From NCBI GenBank assembly GCA_023264755.1, contig JAHFVB010000080.1, positions 1-12,309 of the forward strand: DNA of 12,309 bases. Direction: 5' to 3'. Under the pieces are notes generated by a model, which saw nothing but the letters and a program-made list of their open reading frames with translations, had not been told where the DNA came from and made no database searches. This DNA comes from Mycobacterium sp. (GTDB taxonomy: Bacteria; Actinomycetota; Actinomycetes; Mycobacteriales; Mycobacteriaceae). Below, in pieces: positions 1 through 6,531 of this stretch. A program made the position numbers and the translations under genes. Numbering within the stretch: the stretch's first letter is position 1; each line of letters starts with the position of its first letter.

Positions 1-436
1 CGAGGATGCCGTCGTGTGTCAGCGCCTTGCCCGCTATGCCCCGCTCCGTGCGGATCGCGGTGATCGACTCGTCGGGAATCCAGATCGGCGTCGCACCGGT
101 GCGCTGGACCATGATGCCCTCGGGAAAGCGGGTCAGCGTCGCCTTGCAGCGGAAGCCGAGGTCGCCGACCACGACCCTGTCCAACCAGCTTGGCGGCGAA
201 CCACTTTCCCGAAGCGCCTCCAGATCGGCGATGGTGCTCCCCACGTAGAGCCCCTTCGTGGCGCCGACCAGCGCAGGACCGACCGTATCCGGCAACGCGG
301 GCAACCGGCCGATGGTCGCAGCCTGGCGTTGCGCTCGATGCAACCAGCCCTGCATCATCCGTCGGATGACGAACCCGATCAGCACCACGACCAAGACGGC
401 CATGATCAGCGAGGCGACGAGCGTGGGGGTGTTCAC
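1..436 (-). CDS. Membrane-anchored PH-like domain protein of the pyr operon (partial, 3' end outside window)
   Basis: 145 codons are visible before the window ends. The start is GTG at 436-434, overlapping the pyrC stop as GTGA, so translation is probably coupled to pyrC. Residues about 4-24 form one hydrophobic segment ([20 protein letters not shown]) followed by the basic [14 protein letters not shown], giving a membrane anchor with the rest of the chain probably cytoplasmic. The later part ([45 protein letters not shown]) looks like strands of a PH-like fold. Position and sequence match the uncharacterised protein that lies between pyrC and carA in actinobacteria (Rv1382 in M. tuberculosis, from memory), often annotated as PH-like domain protein or loosely as an export protein. 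No catalytic motif is visible. Conservation in the operon suggests a link to pyrimidine synthesis, but its function is unknown to me. Confidence 0.8.
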   Translation of the reverse strand, partial: MNTPTLVASLIMAVLVVVLIGFVIRRMMQGWLHRAQRQAATIGRLPALPDTVGPALVGATKGLYVGSTIADLEALRESGSPPSWLDRVVVGDLGFRCKATLTRFPEGIMVQRTGATPIWIPDESITAIRTERGIAGKALTHDGIL

Positions 437-1794
437 TCTGCCCCACCTCCGGTAGCTGCGGGCTCCTGCGCCGGACTCTTCCCGGCGCGAGCCGTGACCT
501 TGCCGCGCAGCATCGTCAGCGTCACCGTGGCGGGCAGCGTCATCGACTCGAACGGCGTGTTGTCCGACCGACTGGCCAAGGCCGCACCGTCGACGGTCCA
601 GGTCGCGTCCGGGTCGATCACCGTCAGGTTCGCGGGCTCCCCGACTTCCAGCGGACGCCCCTGGTCGGGCAACCCGACGATGCGAGCCGGCTCCTCGCTC
701 ATCACCCGGGCCACACCGCGCCAGGTCAGCAGCCCCGTCCGCACCATGGTCTCGACGACCACCGAAAGCGCGGTCTGCAGGCCGAGCATGCCCGGCCTGG
801 CCGCCGCGAACTCACACATCTTCTCGTGTTCGGCATGCGGGGCGTGGTCGGTGGCCACGCAGTCGATGACGCCTTCGGCAAGTGCCGTGCGCAAGGCCTG
901 CGCATCGCTGGCCTCCCGCAGTGGCGGATTGACCCGATTGCGCCCGTCGTAGCTCTGCAGTCGACTGTCATCGAGCAGGAGGTGGTGCGGTGTCACCTCG
1001 GCGGTAATCGAAATCCCTTGCGCCTTGGCCCATCTGATGAGTTCGACGGTGCCGGCGGTGGAGGCGTGGCAGATGTGTACCCGGGCGCCGGCGTCGCGGG
1101 CCAGCAGTGCATCCCGCGCGACTATCGATTCCTCGGCCGCGCGCGGCCACCCGGCGAGGCCGAGCCGAGCGGCGTTCGGTCCCTCGTGTGCGACGGCGCC
1201 GACGGTGAGCCGGGGCTCCTCGGCGTGTTGGGCGATCAGCACACCCAATCCGCTGGCGTACTCCAGCGCCCGCCGCATGATCAGGGGATCGTGGACGCAG
1301 CTGCCGTCGTCGGAGAACATCCGCACCTGGCCGACCCCTGCGGCCATCATGCCCATCTCGGTGAGCTGGGTGCCCGCCAGCCCGACGGTCACGGCACCCA
1401 CCGGGTGCACGTCGACCAGTCCGACCTGCTGACCGCGATGCCACACGTGGTCGGTGACCACCGGGCTGTCGGCGACGGGATCGGTGTTGGCCATCGCGAA
1501 CACCGCGGTGAAGCCGCCCAGTGCCGCTGCCGCCGAACCCGTTTCGATGTCCTCGGCGTACTCACGACCGGGCTCCCGCAAGTGGGTGTGCAGGTCGACG
1601 AAGCCCGGCAGCAGCACCTGACCTTGGAGGTCGAGTCGATCCGCGCCTTCGGGTGCGTCGAGTTCGGGCCCGATGGCCGCGATGTTCCCGTCGGCGACGA
1701 GCACGTCGACGGGCTCGCCTTCGCCGTAGGGCCGGACTCCGCACAACAACACCGGCGGGTGGACGTGAAGCGCCCCGCGATTGAGCTCGGTCAT
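433..1794 (-). CDS. pyrC: Dihydroorotase (class I, zinc amidohydrolase)
   Basis: Catalyses reversible cyclisation of N-carbamoyl-aspartate to dihydroorotate, the third step of de novo UMP synthesis, in the cytosol. The 453-residue product carries the class I metal and catalytic set: [11 protein letters not shown] with H69 and H71, the FSDDG loop (D162/D163), H190 in AQHAEE, H243 in ICHAST and D316 in [15 protein letters not shown] near 286-293 fits the substrate-binding region. The start ATG overlaps the pyrB stop as ATGA, with GAGAGG about 10 bases upstream. This start adds about 14 residues compared with the M. tuberculosis protein as I recall it, where the chain would begin near the GTG codon 15 ([13 protein letters not shown]). 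Overlap and Shine-Dalgarno favour the longer form. The C-terminus has a short Ala/Gly-rich tail of about 15 residues. The gene is cotranscribed with pyrB and with the downstream membrane gene. Confidence 0.97.
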   Translation of the reverse strand: MTELNRGALHVHPPVLLCGVRPYGEGEPVDVLVADGNIAAIGPELDAPEGADRLDLQGQVLLPGFVDLHTHLREPGREYAEDIETGSAAAALGGFTAVFAMANTDPVADSPVVTDHVWHRGQQVGLVDVHPVGAVTVGLAGTQLTEMGMMAAGVGQVRMFSDDGSCVHDPLIMRRALEYASGLGVLIAQHAEEPRLTVGAVAHEGPNAARLGLAGWPRAAEESIVARDALLARDAGARVHICHASTAGTVELIRWAKAQGISITAEVTPHHLLLDDSRLQSYDGRNRVNPPLREASDAQALRTALAEGVIDCVATDHAPHAEHEKMCEFAAARPGMLGLQTALSVVVETMVRTGLLTWRGVARVMSEEPARIVGLPDQGRPLEVGEPANLTVIDPDATWTVDGAALASRSDNTPFESMTLPATVTLTMLRGKVTARAGKSPAQEPAATGGGAE

Positions 1795-2741
1795 GCGCTG
1801 ATCGCCTCTCGTTCCGCCCCGACCAGCAAGTGGAACAGCACCGCCATCCGCACGTGAACTCCATTCGAAACCTGTTGCAGCACCGCAGATTGTGATGAGT
1901 CAGCCACCGACGAGGAAATCTCCATGCCGCGCAGCATCGGACCCGGATGTAGCACCACCGCGTGGTCGGCCAGTTGCGCTTGGCGCTGCTTGGACAACCC
2001 GTAGCGCACCGAGTACTCCCTGGCCGACGGGAAGAAGCCGCCGTTCATCCGTTCGGCCTGCACCCGCAGCATCAGCACCGCGTCGGCGCCGGGCAGCTCG
2101 GCATCGAGCTCGTGCGAAACGCTGACCGGCCAGCCGTCGACACCCAGCGGCAGCAGCGTCGGCGGGGCTACCAGCACCACCTCGGCGCCCAAGGTGGCCA
2201 GCAGCAAGACATTCGAGCGCGCCACCCGGCTGTGCAGGACGTCGCCGACGATCACCACCCGCTTGCCCTCGATGCGGCCCAGCCGCTGCCGGATGGTCAG
2301 CGCATCCAGCAGCGCCTGGGTCGGGTGCTCGTGGGTGCCGTCGCCGGCGTTGATGACACTTGGACCGCCACCCTCCTCGGCCGTCCACTCCGCAAGCTGT
2401 TGTGCCGCACCGGAGGCCGGATGGCGGATGATCAAGGCGTCGGCCCCCGCAGCGCGCAGAGTCAGTGCGGTGTCGCGCAGGGACTCCCCCTTGGCCACCG
2501 ACGACCCCGACGCGCTGACGTTGATCACGTCGGCGCTCATCCACTTGCCGGCCACCTCGAAGGAAACCCTGGTCCGGGTCGAGTTCTCGTAGAACATCGT
2601 GATCACCGTGCGGCCCCGCAGGGTGGGCAGCTTCTTGACCTCCCGGCCGACCAGTGCCTCCCGGAAACGGTCGGCATCGTCGAGGATCGCCGTGGCCTCG
2701 TCCCGGGTCAGGTCAGCCGCCGACAAAAGGTGCCTCGTCAT
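1791..2741 (-). CDS. pyrB: Aspartate carbamoyltransferase, catalytic chain
   Basis: Condenses carbamoyl phosphate with aspartate, the committed step of pyrimidine synthesis. The 316-residue chain has the carbamoyl-phosphate signature STRTR (54-58) in [21 protein letters not shown] (104-111), [11 protein letters not shown] (136-146), HSRVARSN (170-177) and LHPGPMLRG (264-272). The start was set at ATG 2741, which gives [11 protein letters not shown] in line with M. tuberculosis PyrB, with AGAGGG five bases upstream. The frame stays open further upstream to a TTG at 2831, but those 30 residues are a repeat-derived extension with no family support. No pyrI regulatory chain is seen in the window. 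The stop overlaps the pyrC start (ATGA), and the start overlaps the stop of a 21-codon ORF (ATGA). Regulation is expected through PyrR on the shared mRNA and possibly through the upstream mini-ORF. Confidence 0.97.
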   Translation of the reverse strand: MTRHLLSAADLTRDEATAILDDADRFREALVGREVKKLPTLRGRTVITMFYENSTRTRVSFEVAGKWMSADVINVSASGSSVAKGESLRDTALTLRAAGADALIIRHPASGAAQQLAEWTAEEGGGPSVINAGDGTHEHPTQALLDALTIRQRLGRIEGKRVVIVGDVLHSRVARSNVLLLATLGAEVVLVAPPTLLPLGVDGWPVSVSHELDAELPGADAVLMLRVQAERMNGGFFPSAREYSVRYGLSKQRQAQLADHAVVLHPGPMLRGMEISSSVADSSQSAVLQQVSNGVHVRMAVLFHLLVGAEREAISA

Positions 2742-2803
2742 CGTCGCCCTCTGTTCTTCGTACCAACGCTCACCGGCACTCTGTTCTTCGCGCAAGCGCT
2801 CAT
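2738..2803 (-). CDS. Candidate 21-codon mini-ORF bridging pyrR and pyrB
   Basis: Starts at ATG 2803-2801, whose A is the last base of the pyrR stop (TGATG), and ends at TGA 2740-2738, which overlaps the pyrB ATG as ATGA. GGAGG lies within the pyrR 3' end at 2816-2820, 12 bases before the start: strong, with long spacing. The peptide begins MSACAKNR and ends TKNRGRR. It is basic and contains KNR twice because the DNA is a tandem duplication. All four arginine codons are ones rare in GC-rich mycobacteria (AGA, AGA, CGA, CGA). Exact coupling at both ends suggests ribosomes are passed from pyrR through this ORF to pyrB. It may equally be chance reading of an inserted repeat, and no known protein family is recognised. 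No function is assigned. Confidence 0.4.
   Translation of the reverse strand: MSACAKNRVPVSVGTKNRGRR
2742..2801 (-). repeat. Imperfect 2 x 30 bp tandem duplication in the pyrR-pyrB spacer
   Basis: Copy 1 is 2772-2801 and copy 2 is 2742-2771 on the minus strand. They agree at 21 of 30 positions, share a GAGCG start and have an identical 12-base core CGAAGAACAGAG (2779-2790 and 2749-2760). A unit length divisible by three keeps every frame open: the pyrB frame reads two ten-residue units starting ERLREEQ and ERWYEEQ, and the mini-ORF frame reads AKNR and TKNR. The copy 2 core supplies the AGAGGG Shine-Dalgarno of pyrB. The core may belong to a dispersed mycobacterial repeat, but that cannot be tested from this window. 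Confidence 0.85.
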
Positions 2804-3375
2804 CACCGTTTGGGTCCTCCGTGCGACGCAATCAAGACCCCATCGCGGCCATCGTGTTCGGCCAACAGCACCTTGATGTTGTCGTTTCGCGACGTGGGCA
2901 CGTTCTTGCCGACGTAGTCGGCGCGCAACGGCAGTTCGCGGTGACCGCGGTCGACGAGCGCGGCCAGTTGTACCGCGCGCGGCCGGCCGACGTCGCGCAG
3001 CGCCTCGAGCGCGGCCCGCACGGTGCGACCGGAATACAGCACGTCGTCGACGAGCACCACGATCGCGTCGTCGACGCCGCCGTCGGGGATGGACGTGTCC
3101 TCCAGCGGGCGGGGCGGCTTGAAGTTCAGATCGTCGCGATAGAGCGTGACGTCCAGGGCCCCGGCCGCGACGGCGACCGAGGAGAACTCGGTGATGTTGC
3201 GTGCGAGGCGGGCGGCCAACGTCACACCGCGAGTCGGGATGCCCAGCAGAACGACGCGTGGCGCGTCGGCCGCATCAAGTGCGGTCTTCTCGATGATTTG
3301 GTGCGCGATGCGGGAAATGGTGCGGCTGACGTCCGCAGCGGACATCAATTCCCGGTCCGGGCTGGGGGCAGCCAT
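2803..3375 (-). CDS. pyrR: PyrR: pyr mRNA-binding regulator and uracil phosphoribosyltransferase
   Basis: A bifunctional protein that binds pyr mRNA in response to UMP/UTP and can convert uracil plus PRPP to UMP. The 190 residues match the family length. The type I phosphoribosyltransferase PRPP loop is [13 protein letters not shown] (106-118), preceded by LGIPTRGV (44-51) and TLYRDD (77-82), and [16 protein letters not shown] (148-163) is typical of mycobacterial PyrR. The start is ATG at 3375, with GGAGG ten bases upstream (3386-3390). A PyrR-binding-loop consensus lies just before that Shine-Dalgarno sequence, so autogenous translational repression is likely. It is the first gene of the operon. 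Its stop overlaps the start of a mini-ORF (TGATG). The C-terminus ends ASHGGPKR, a few residues longer than the M. tuberculosis protein as I recall it. Confidence 0.96.
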   Translation of the reverse strand: MAAPSPDRELMSAADVSRTISRIAHQIIEKTALDAADAPRVVLLGIPTRGVTLAARLARNITEFSSVAVAAGALDVTLYRDDLNFKPPRPLEDTSIPDGGVDDAIVVLVDDVLYSGRTVRAALEALRDVGRPRAVQLAALVDRGHRELPLRADYVGKNVPTSRNDNIKVLLAEHDGRDGVLIASHGGPKR

Positions 3376-3393
3376 CGGTAACGGACCTCCTTC

Positions 3394-3411
3394 TCCGCCT
3401 CTCGGGACGGA
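3394..3411 (-). promoter_or_regulatory. PyrR-binding stem-loop in the pyr operon leader
   Basis: On the minus strand the RNA reads UCCGUCCCGAGAGGCGGA. UCCG pairs with CGGA, CC pairs with GG, there is a bulged U, and CGAGA forms the loop. Bases 3408-3397 (GUCCCGAGAGGC) match the PyrR-binding core RUCCNGNGAGGY known from Bacillus pyr operons at every position. The pyrR Shine-Dalgarno GGAGG follows three bases after the stem (3390-3386) and the ATG is at 3375. I see no terminator or antiterminator in the leader. This fits PyrR-dependent translational repression, the mechanism reported for Mycobacterium smegmatis, rather than the attenuation used in Bacillus. Confidence 0.85.
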
Positions 3412-3439
3412 TCGTTAAAGGACGTCGAACTTCCGCGGC

Positions 3440-3468
3440 AGCCTAGCACCCCGCGGCCCGCGCACGAA
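3440..3468 (-). promoter_or_regulatory. Candidate promoter of the pyr operon
   Basis: A -10 element TAGGCT (3445-3440, fitting the mycobacterial TANNNT) lies 17 bases downstream of TTCGTG (3468-3463), which is a poor -35. Transcription would begin near 3433, giving a leader of about 58 bases that contains the whole PyrR-binding loop. It is the only good -10 between the operon and the divergent hydrolase gene, but no start site is measured. Confidence 0.45.
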
Positions 3469-3476
3469 GCGCTGGC

Positions 3477-3482
3477 TAGGCT
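3477..3482 (+). promoter_or_regulatory. Candidate -10 element for leaderless transcription of the serine hydrolase gene
   Basis: TAGGCT ends six bases before the GTG start codon at 3489, so transcription would start at or next to the first base of the codon. No Shine-Dalgarno sequence precedes the GTG. Both facts fit a leaderless mRNA, which is common in mycobacteria. No clear -35 is seen. The element partly overlaps the region used by the divergent pyr promoter. Confidence 0.5.
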
Positions 3483-3488
3483 GGCCTA

Positions 3489-4694
3489 GTGAATCTCGAC
3501 GGCAACCAGGCCTCCGTCCTCGAAGCGATCGACGCGGGGGTACTCGCGGGCGCGGTCACCATGGTGTGGCAGGCCGGGGAGGTGTTGCAGGTCAACGAAC
3601 TCGGATACCGCGACGTCAACGCCGGGCTGCCGATGCAACGCGACACCATCTTCCGGATCGCGTCGATGACCAAGCCGATCACCGTGGCAGCCGCGCTGGC
3701 GCTCGTCGAGGAAGGCAGGTTCGCGCTGACCGATCCGGTCGCGCCGTATCTACCCGAGCTCGCCGACGTGCGCGTGATGGCCGACCCCGGCGGCCCGTTG
3801 GAGCGGACCGTCGCGCTGCGCAGGCCGATCACGTTCGACGACCTCATGACGCACCGCAGTGGACTCGCGTACGCGTTCTCGGTGGGTCCGCCGCTGGGCC
3901 GGGCGTACGGACGGTTGATGCACCGCCAGGACCAGGATCGGTGGCTCGCCGAACTGGCGGCGCTGCCGCTCGCCCACCAACCCGGGGACTGGCTGACCTA
4001 CAGTCACGCCACCGACGTGCTCGGCATCGCGCTGTCGCGCATCGAGGGCAAGCCACTCGCGGAGGTGTTGGCCGAGCGCATCCTCGACCCGCTCGGCATG
4101 GTCGACACCGGGTTCGCGGTGACTCCCGCCGGCCGCCGGCGGGCGGCCACCATGTACCGGCTCGACGCGAATGGTCGACTCAGCGACGACGCGATGGGTC
4201 CGGCGCCGGTGACGCTGCCCCAGTTCTGCGCCGGCGGGGCTGGACTTTGGACGACGGTCGACGACTACCTGAGCTTCGCGCGCATGCTGCTCGGATATGG
4301 GACGGTCGACGGAGTGCGCGTGTTGTCCGAGGACTCGGTGCTGACCATGCGCACCGACCGCCTGACCGACGAACAGAAGCGTCAGCCCTTCCTGGGAATG
4401 CCGTTCTGGCAGGGCCGCGGATTCGGGCTGAACCTTTCGGTGGTGACCGATCCCGCCCAATCGCGGCAGCTGTACGGGCCTGGCGGAGTGGGCGCGTTCA
4501 CCTGGCCCGGCGCCTACGGGACGTGGTGGATGGCCGACCCGTCGAACGACGCGATCCTGATCTACCTGATCCAGAACATGCCCGACCTGAGTTCCGATGC
4601 CGGCCTCTCGGTCGCCGGCAACACCTCACAGGCCAAGTTGCAGTCGGCCCAGCCGAAGTTCGTGCGCCGCACCTATGCGGCTCTGGAGGGCTGA
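3489..4694 (+). CDS. Serine hydrolase of the class C beta-lactamase / family VIII esterase fold
   Basis: A 401-residue protein with the serine beta-lactamase-like catalytic SxxK motif as S59-M-T-K62 in FRIASMTKPIT. The second motif is Y171-S-H (YSHATDVLG), where YxN or YSN is usual. The third-motif region reads GAFTWPGAYGT (335-345), with WPG in place of KTG or HxG. This set is typical of esterases and other carboxyl-ester or D-amino-peptide hydrolases rather than of true resistance enzymes. No signal peptide is seen (the chain begins NLDGNQASVLEAID), so it is probably cytosolic. The GTG start has no Shine-Dalgarno but a -10 at leaderless spacing. The gene diverges from pyrR and converges on the hypothetical gene that ends 16 bases beyond it. 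Substrate is unknown. Family assignment is firm, function is not. Confidence 0.93.
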   Translation: MNLDGNQASVLEAIDAGVLAGAVTMVWQAGEVLQVNELGYRDVNAGLPMQRDTIFRIASMTKPITVAAALALVEEGRFALTDPVAPYLPELADVRVMADPGGPLERTVALRRPITFDDLMTHRSGLAYAFSVGPPLGRAYGRLMHRQDQDRWLAELAALPLAHQPGDWLTYSHATDVLGIALSRIEGKPLAEVLAERILDPLGMVDTGFAVTPAGRRRAATMYRLDANGRLSDDAMGPAPVTLPQFCAGGAGLWTTVDDYLSFARMLLGYGTVDGVRVLSEDSVLTMRTDRLTDEQKRQPFLGMPFWQGRGFGLNLSVVTDPAQSRQLYGPGGVGAFTWPGAYGTWWMADPSNDAILIYLIQNMPDLSSDAGLSVAGNTSQAKLQSAQPKFVRRTYAALEG

Positions 4695-4710
4695 CGTCGA
4701 CGCCAGGAAC

Positions 4711-5259
4711 TCACAGTGACCGCGACAACACCCGCCCGAACTGCAGGAGCCGCTCCATTTGAGCCAGCCCGCCGTTGTCGACCGTCTTCGTGTACCGGAA
4801 CGACTCACAAAACAGGTCCGTATCGACTGCGGACTTCTCGCGCATGCGGGTCAGCAGTTGGGTGTACATCCTCAGCCTGACCTCTGCGAGCCTGCGGGTG
4901 CCGTTGTCGAGCACCTCGAACTCCGTGGTCAGGATGTGATCGGTGATGGTCGACAACAGGATGGTGCGCACCGAGGTATCCAGGTGTCGGCGCGGGTCGT
5001 CGTCGTCTTCGTCGGAGGTGGTCGACCCGTCGTCGGCTCGCCAAATGATGAGCCGACGCCCGTCGGTCAGCACCACTTCTTGCCACACCCCGTCGCCCCA
5101 CACCTCGTTGGTGACGCCGCGCGACATGATGAACGACTTGATAGCCGGGAAGTCGACCAGCGAACGCAGCTGGTCGAGGGCCAGTTCCGGATCGCGGAGG
5201 TACACCTTGGCCGCGTCTTCCAGGCTCGAGTACGGAGCCCAGTCCTGCGGCGTCACCAT
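4711..5259 (-). CDS. Hypothetical protein downstream of nusB (Rv2532c-like position)
   Basis: A 182-residue soluble protein of no family I recognise. It begins MVTPQDWAPYSSLEDAAKVY and has a helix-rich N-terminal part. A likely beta section follows (VWQEVVLTDGRRLIIWRADD, 59-77), then a strongly acidic linker SDEDDDD (82-88), and then a charged helical C-terminal half with no membrane segment. The ATG start lies 33 bases after the nusB stop and has only a weak purine-rich stretch (AAGAAGCGAG) upstream, so it is probably the last gene of the pepQ-efp-nusB transcript. The position corresponds to Rv2532c of M. tuberculosis, from memory a shorter hypothetical protein (about 133 residues). An alternative start inside is possible, but the reading frame looks coding throughout. 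Function unknown. Being next to nusB only hints at a role in RNA metabolism. Confidence 0.8.
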   Translation of the reverse strand: MVTPQDWAPYSSLEDAAKVYLRDPELALDQLRSLVDFPAIKSFIMSRGVTNEVWGDGVWQEVVLTDGRRLIIWRADDGSTTSDEDDDDPRRHLDTSVRTILLSTITDHILTTEFEVLDNGTRRLAEVRLRMYTQLLTRMREKSAVDTDLFCESFRYTKTVDNGGLAQMERLLQFGRVLSRSL

Positions 5260-5292
5260 CAGTGCGCTCGCTTCTTAGTGCCAGCGCCCATA

Positions 5293-5781
5293 TCAGGTGC
5301 CCTCGGGGCCGGGGACCGCTTCCTGCACCGCCTGCGCCGCCGCCCGAATCTGTGGAGTGACCAACATGACCTGGCCGAGCACGCCGTTGACGAATCCGGG
5401 TGAGTCATCGGTGGAGAGCTTCTTCGCCAGTTCGACGGCCTCGTCCACGGCCACCGGCTCCGGGACGTCCTCGGCGTAGAGCAGTTCCCAGACCGCGACG
5501 CGAAGGATCGCCCGGTCGACGGCCGGGAGGCGATCCAGCGTCCAACCCTGCAAGTGAGCCGAGATCAGGTCGTCGACGTGGGCCGTGTGCTCGGTGACCC
5601 CGTGAGCCACGGTGACGGTGTACGGGTTCAGCGTGGCTAGCTCGGAGTCGGTTTCTGCGAACGTGTTTCGCGAGTCGGCCACCTCGGCGGGGGTCAGCCC
5701 GCGAGCCTCGGCCTCGAACAACACGTCGACGGCGCGCTTGCGCGCCTGATGGCGACCTCGGTCGGCCCGACGATCAGACAT
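5293..5781 (-). CDS. nusB: Transcription antitermination factor NusB
   Basis: Binds boxA RNA together with ribosomal protein S10 (NusE) in the antitermination complex of rRNA operons. The 162 residues show the all-helical NusB pattern: N-terminal [21 protein letters not shown] (8-28), [24 protein letters not shown] (79-102) and the signature [25 protein letters not shown] (112-136). The start was placed at ATG 5781 ([12 protein letters not shown]), as in M. tuberculosis NusB, with AGGTAGG upstream. A GTG at 5793 would add four residues but has its purine tract too close. It lies 32 bases after efp and 33 before the hypothetical gene. The tail EAVPGPEGT is slightly longer than in M. tuberculosis as I recall it. 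Confidence 0.96.
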   Translation of the reverse strand: MSDRRADRGRHQARKRAVDVLFEAEARGLTPAEVADSRNTFAETDSELATLNPYTVTVAHGVTEHTAHVDDLISAHLQGWTLDRLPAVDRAILRVAVWELLYAEDVPEPVAVDEAVELAKKLSTDDSPGFVNGVLGQVMLVTPQIRAAAQAVQEAVPGPEGT

Positions 5782-5813
5782 GGATCCGGGCACCTACCTC
5801 GGGGCCGAAGCCG

Positions 5814-6377
5814 TCAAGCATTGACGCGACCCAGGTAGCTGCCGTCGCGCGAATCGACCTTCAGCTTGTCGCCGGTGTTGATGAACAAGGGCACCTGGAT
5901 CTCGGCCCCGGTCTCCAAGGTGGCCGGCTTGGTCCCCGCGCTGGACCGGTCGCCCTGCAACCCCGGCTCCGTGTGGGTGACCAGAAGCTCGATGGTGACG
6001 GGCAGTTCCAGGTACAGCGGCACGCCATTGTGGAACGCCACCTGCACGGGAAGTCCCTCGAGCAGGAAGTTGGCGGCCTCACCGACGAGTTCCTCCGACA
6101 GCGCATTCTGCTCGTAGTCCTGCGAGTCCATGAAGACGAAGTCGGTGCCGTCGCGGTACAGGTAGGTGGCGTCGCGGCGATCGACCGTGGCGGTCTCCAC
6201 CTTGACCCCGGCGTTGTAGGTCTTGTCGACGACCTTGCCCGAGAGCACGTTCTTGAGCTTGGTGCGCACGAAGGCCGGGCCCTTGCCCGGCTTGACGTGC
6301 TGGAACTCGACGATCTGCCACAGCACACCGTCGATCTGCAGGACGAGCCCGTTCTTGAAATCTGCGGTCGAAGCCAC
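5814..6377 (-). CDS. efp: Elongation factor P (PGKGP-loop actinobacterial type)
   Basis: Binds the ribosome between P and E sites and speeds peptide-bond formation at consecutive prolines. The 187 residues match the family: an N-terminal KOW-like domain with [33 protein letters not shown] and two OB domains, ending [11 protein letters not shown]. The loop tip is K32 within P30-G-K-G-P34, the symmetric PGKGP loop described for actinobacterial EF-P, which works with an unmodified lysine. In keeping with that, no epmA, epmB or earP gene is nearby. The start is GTG at 6377, with AGGAG eleven bases upstream (6389-6393). There is no TANNNT -10 in the 149-base gap to pepQ, so expression may depend on pepQ read-through or on a promoter inside pepQ. 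Confidence 0.97.
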   Translation of the reverse strand: MASTADFKNGLVLQIDGVLWQIVEFQHVKPGKGPAFVRTKLKNVLSGKVVDKTYNAGVKVETATVDRRDATYLYRDGTDFVFMDSQDYEQNALSEELVGEAANFLLEGLPVQVAFHNGVPLYLELPVTIELLVTHTEPGLQGDRSSAGTKPATLETGAEIQVPLFINTGDKLKVDSRDGSYLGRVNA

Positions 6378-6501
6378 GTTTGGTACAACTCCTAGCCACT
6401 ATCTGAAGGTTCTGGGCCGGCATTGATCGACTCGTCTGGCCGTACCGGTTGCCCTGTCATCCTGGCAGATGATCGCTCGGTCGAAGAATCTGGCCGACTC
6501 C

Positions 6502-6531
6502 GCTAGCGGGTGATTTGCCCGGCTCGCTAGC
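6502..6531 (-). terminator. Hairpin across the pepQ stop codon (possible weak terminator or processing site)
   Basis: GCTAGC at 6526-6531 and at 6502-6507 can pair (seven pairs if the adjoining G-C is used), with an inner GGG/CCC pairing around the loop CAAATCA and an asymmetric GAGCC bulge. The pepQ stop TAG lies inside the first arm. There is no U-run after it, so it is not a classical intrinsic terminator. It may merely dampen read-through into efp or protect the 3' end. Confidence 0.3.

Noticed and set aside
826..1857. Long plus-strand frame opposite pyrC
   Set aside because: Antisense shadow of a firmly identified gene, with Gly/Arg/His-rich composition and no motif. The same holds for the plus-strand frames opposite pyrB, pepQ, aroB and aroC.
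2742..2831. N-terminal extension of PyrB from a TTG at 2831 (30 residues with two ERxxEEQ units)
   Set aside because: It begins inside pyrR, has no family support and comes from the tandem repeat. ATG 2741 matches known PyrB N-termini and has its own ribosome-binding site.
4695..4710. Terminator between the convergent hydrolase and hypothetical genes
   Set aside because: Only 16 bases separate the stops. GACGTC and GTCGAC palindromes overlap there, but there is no stable stem with a U-run on either strand.
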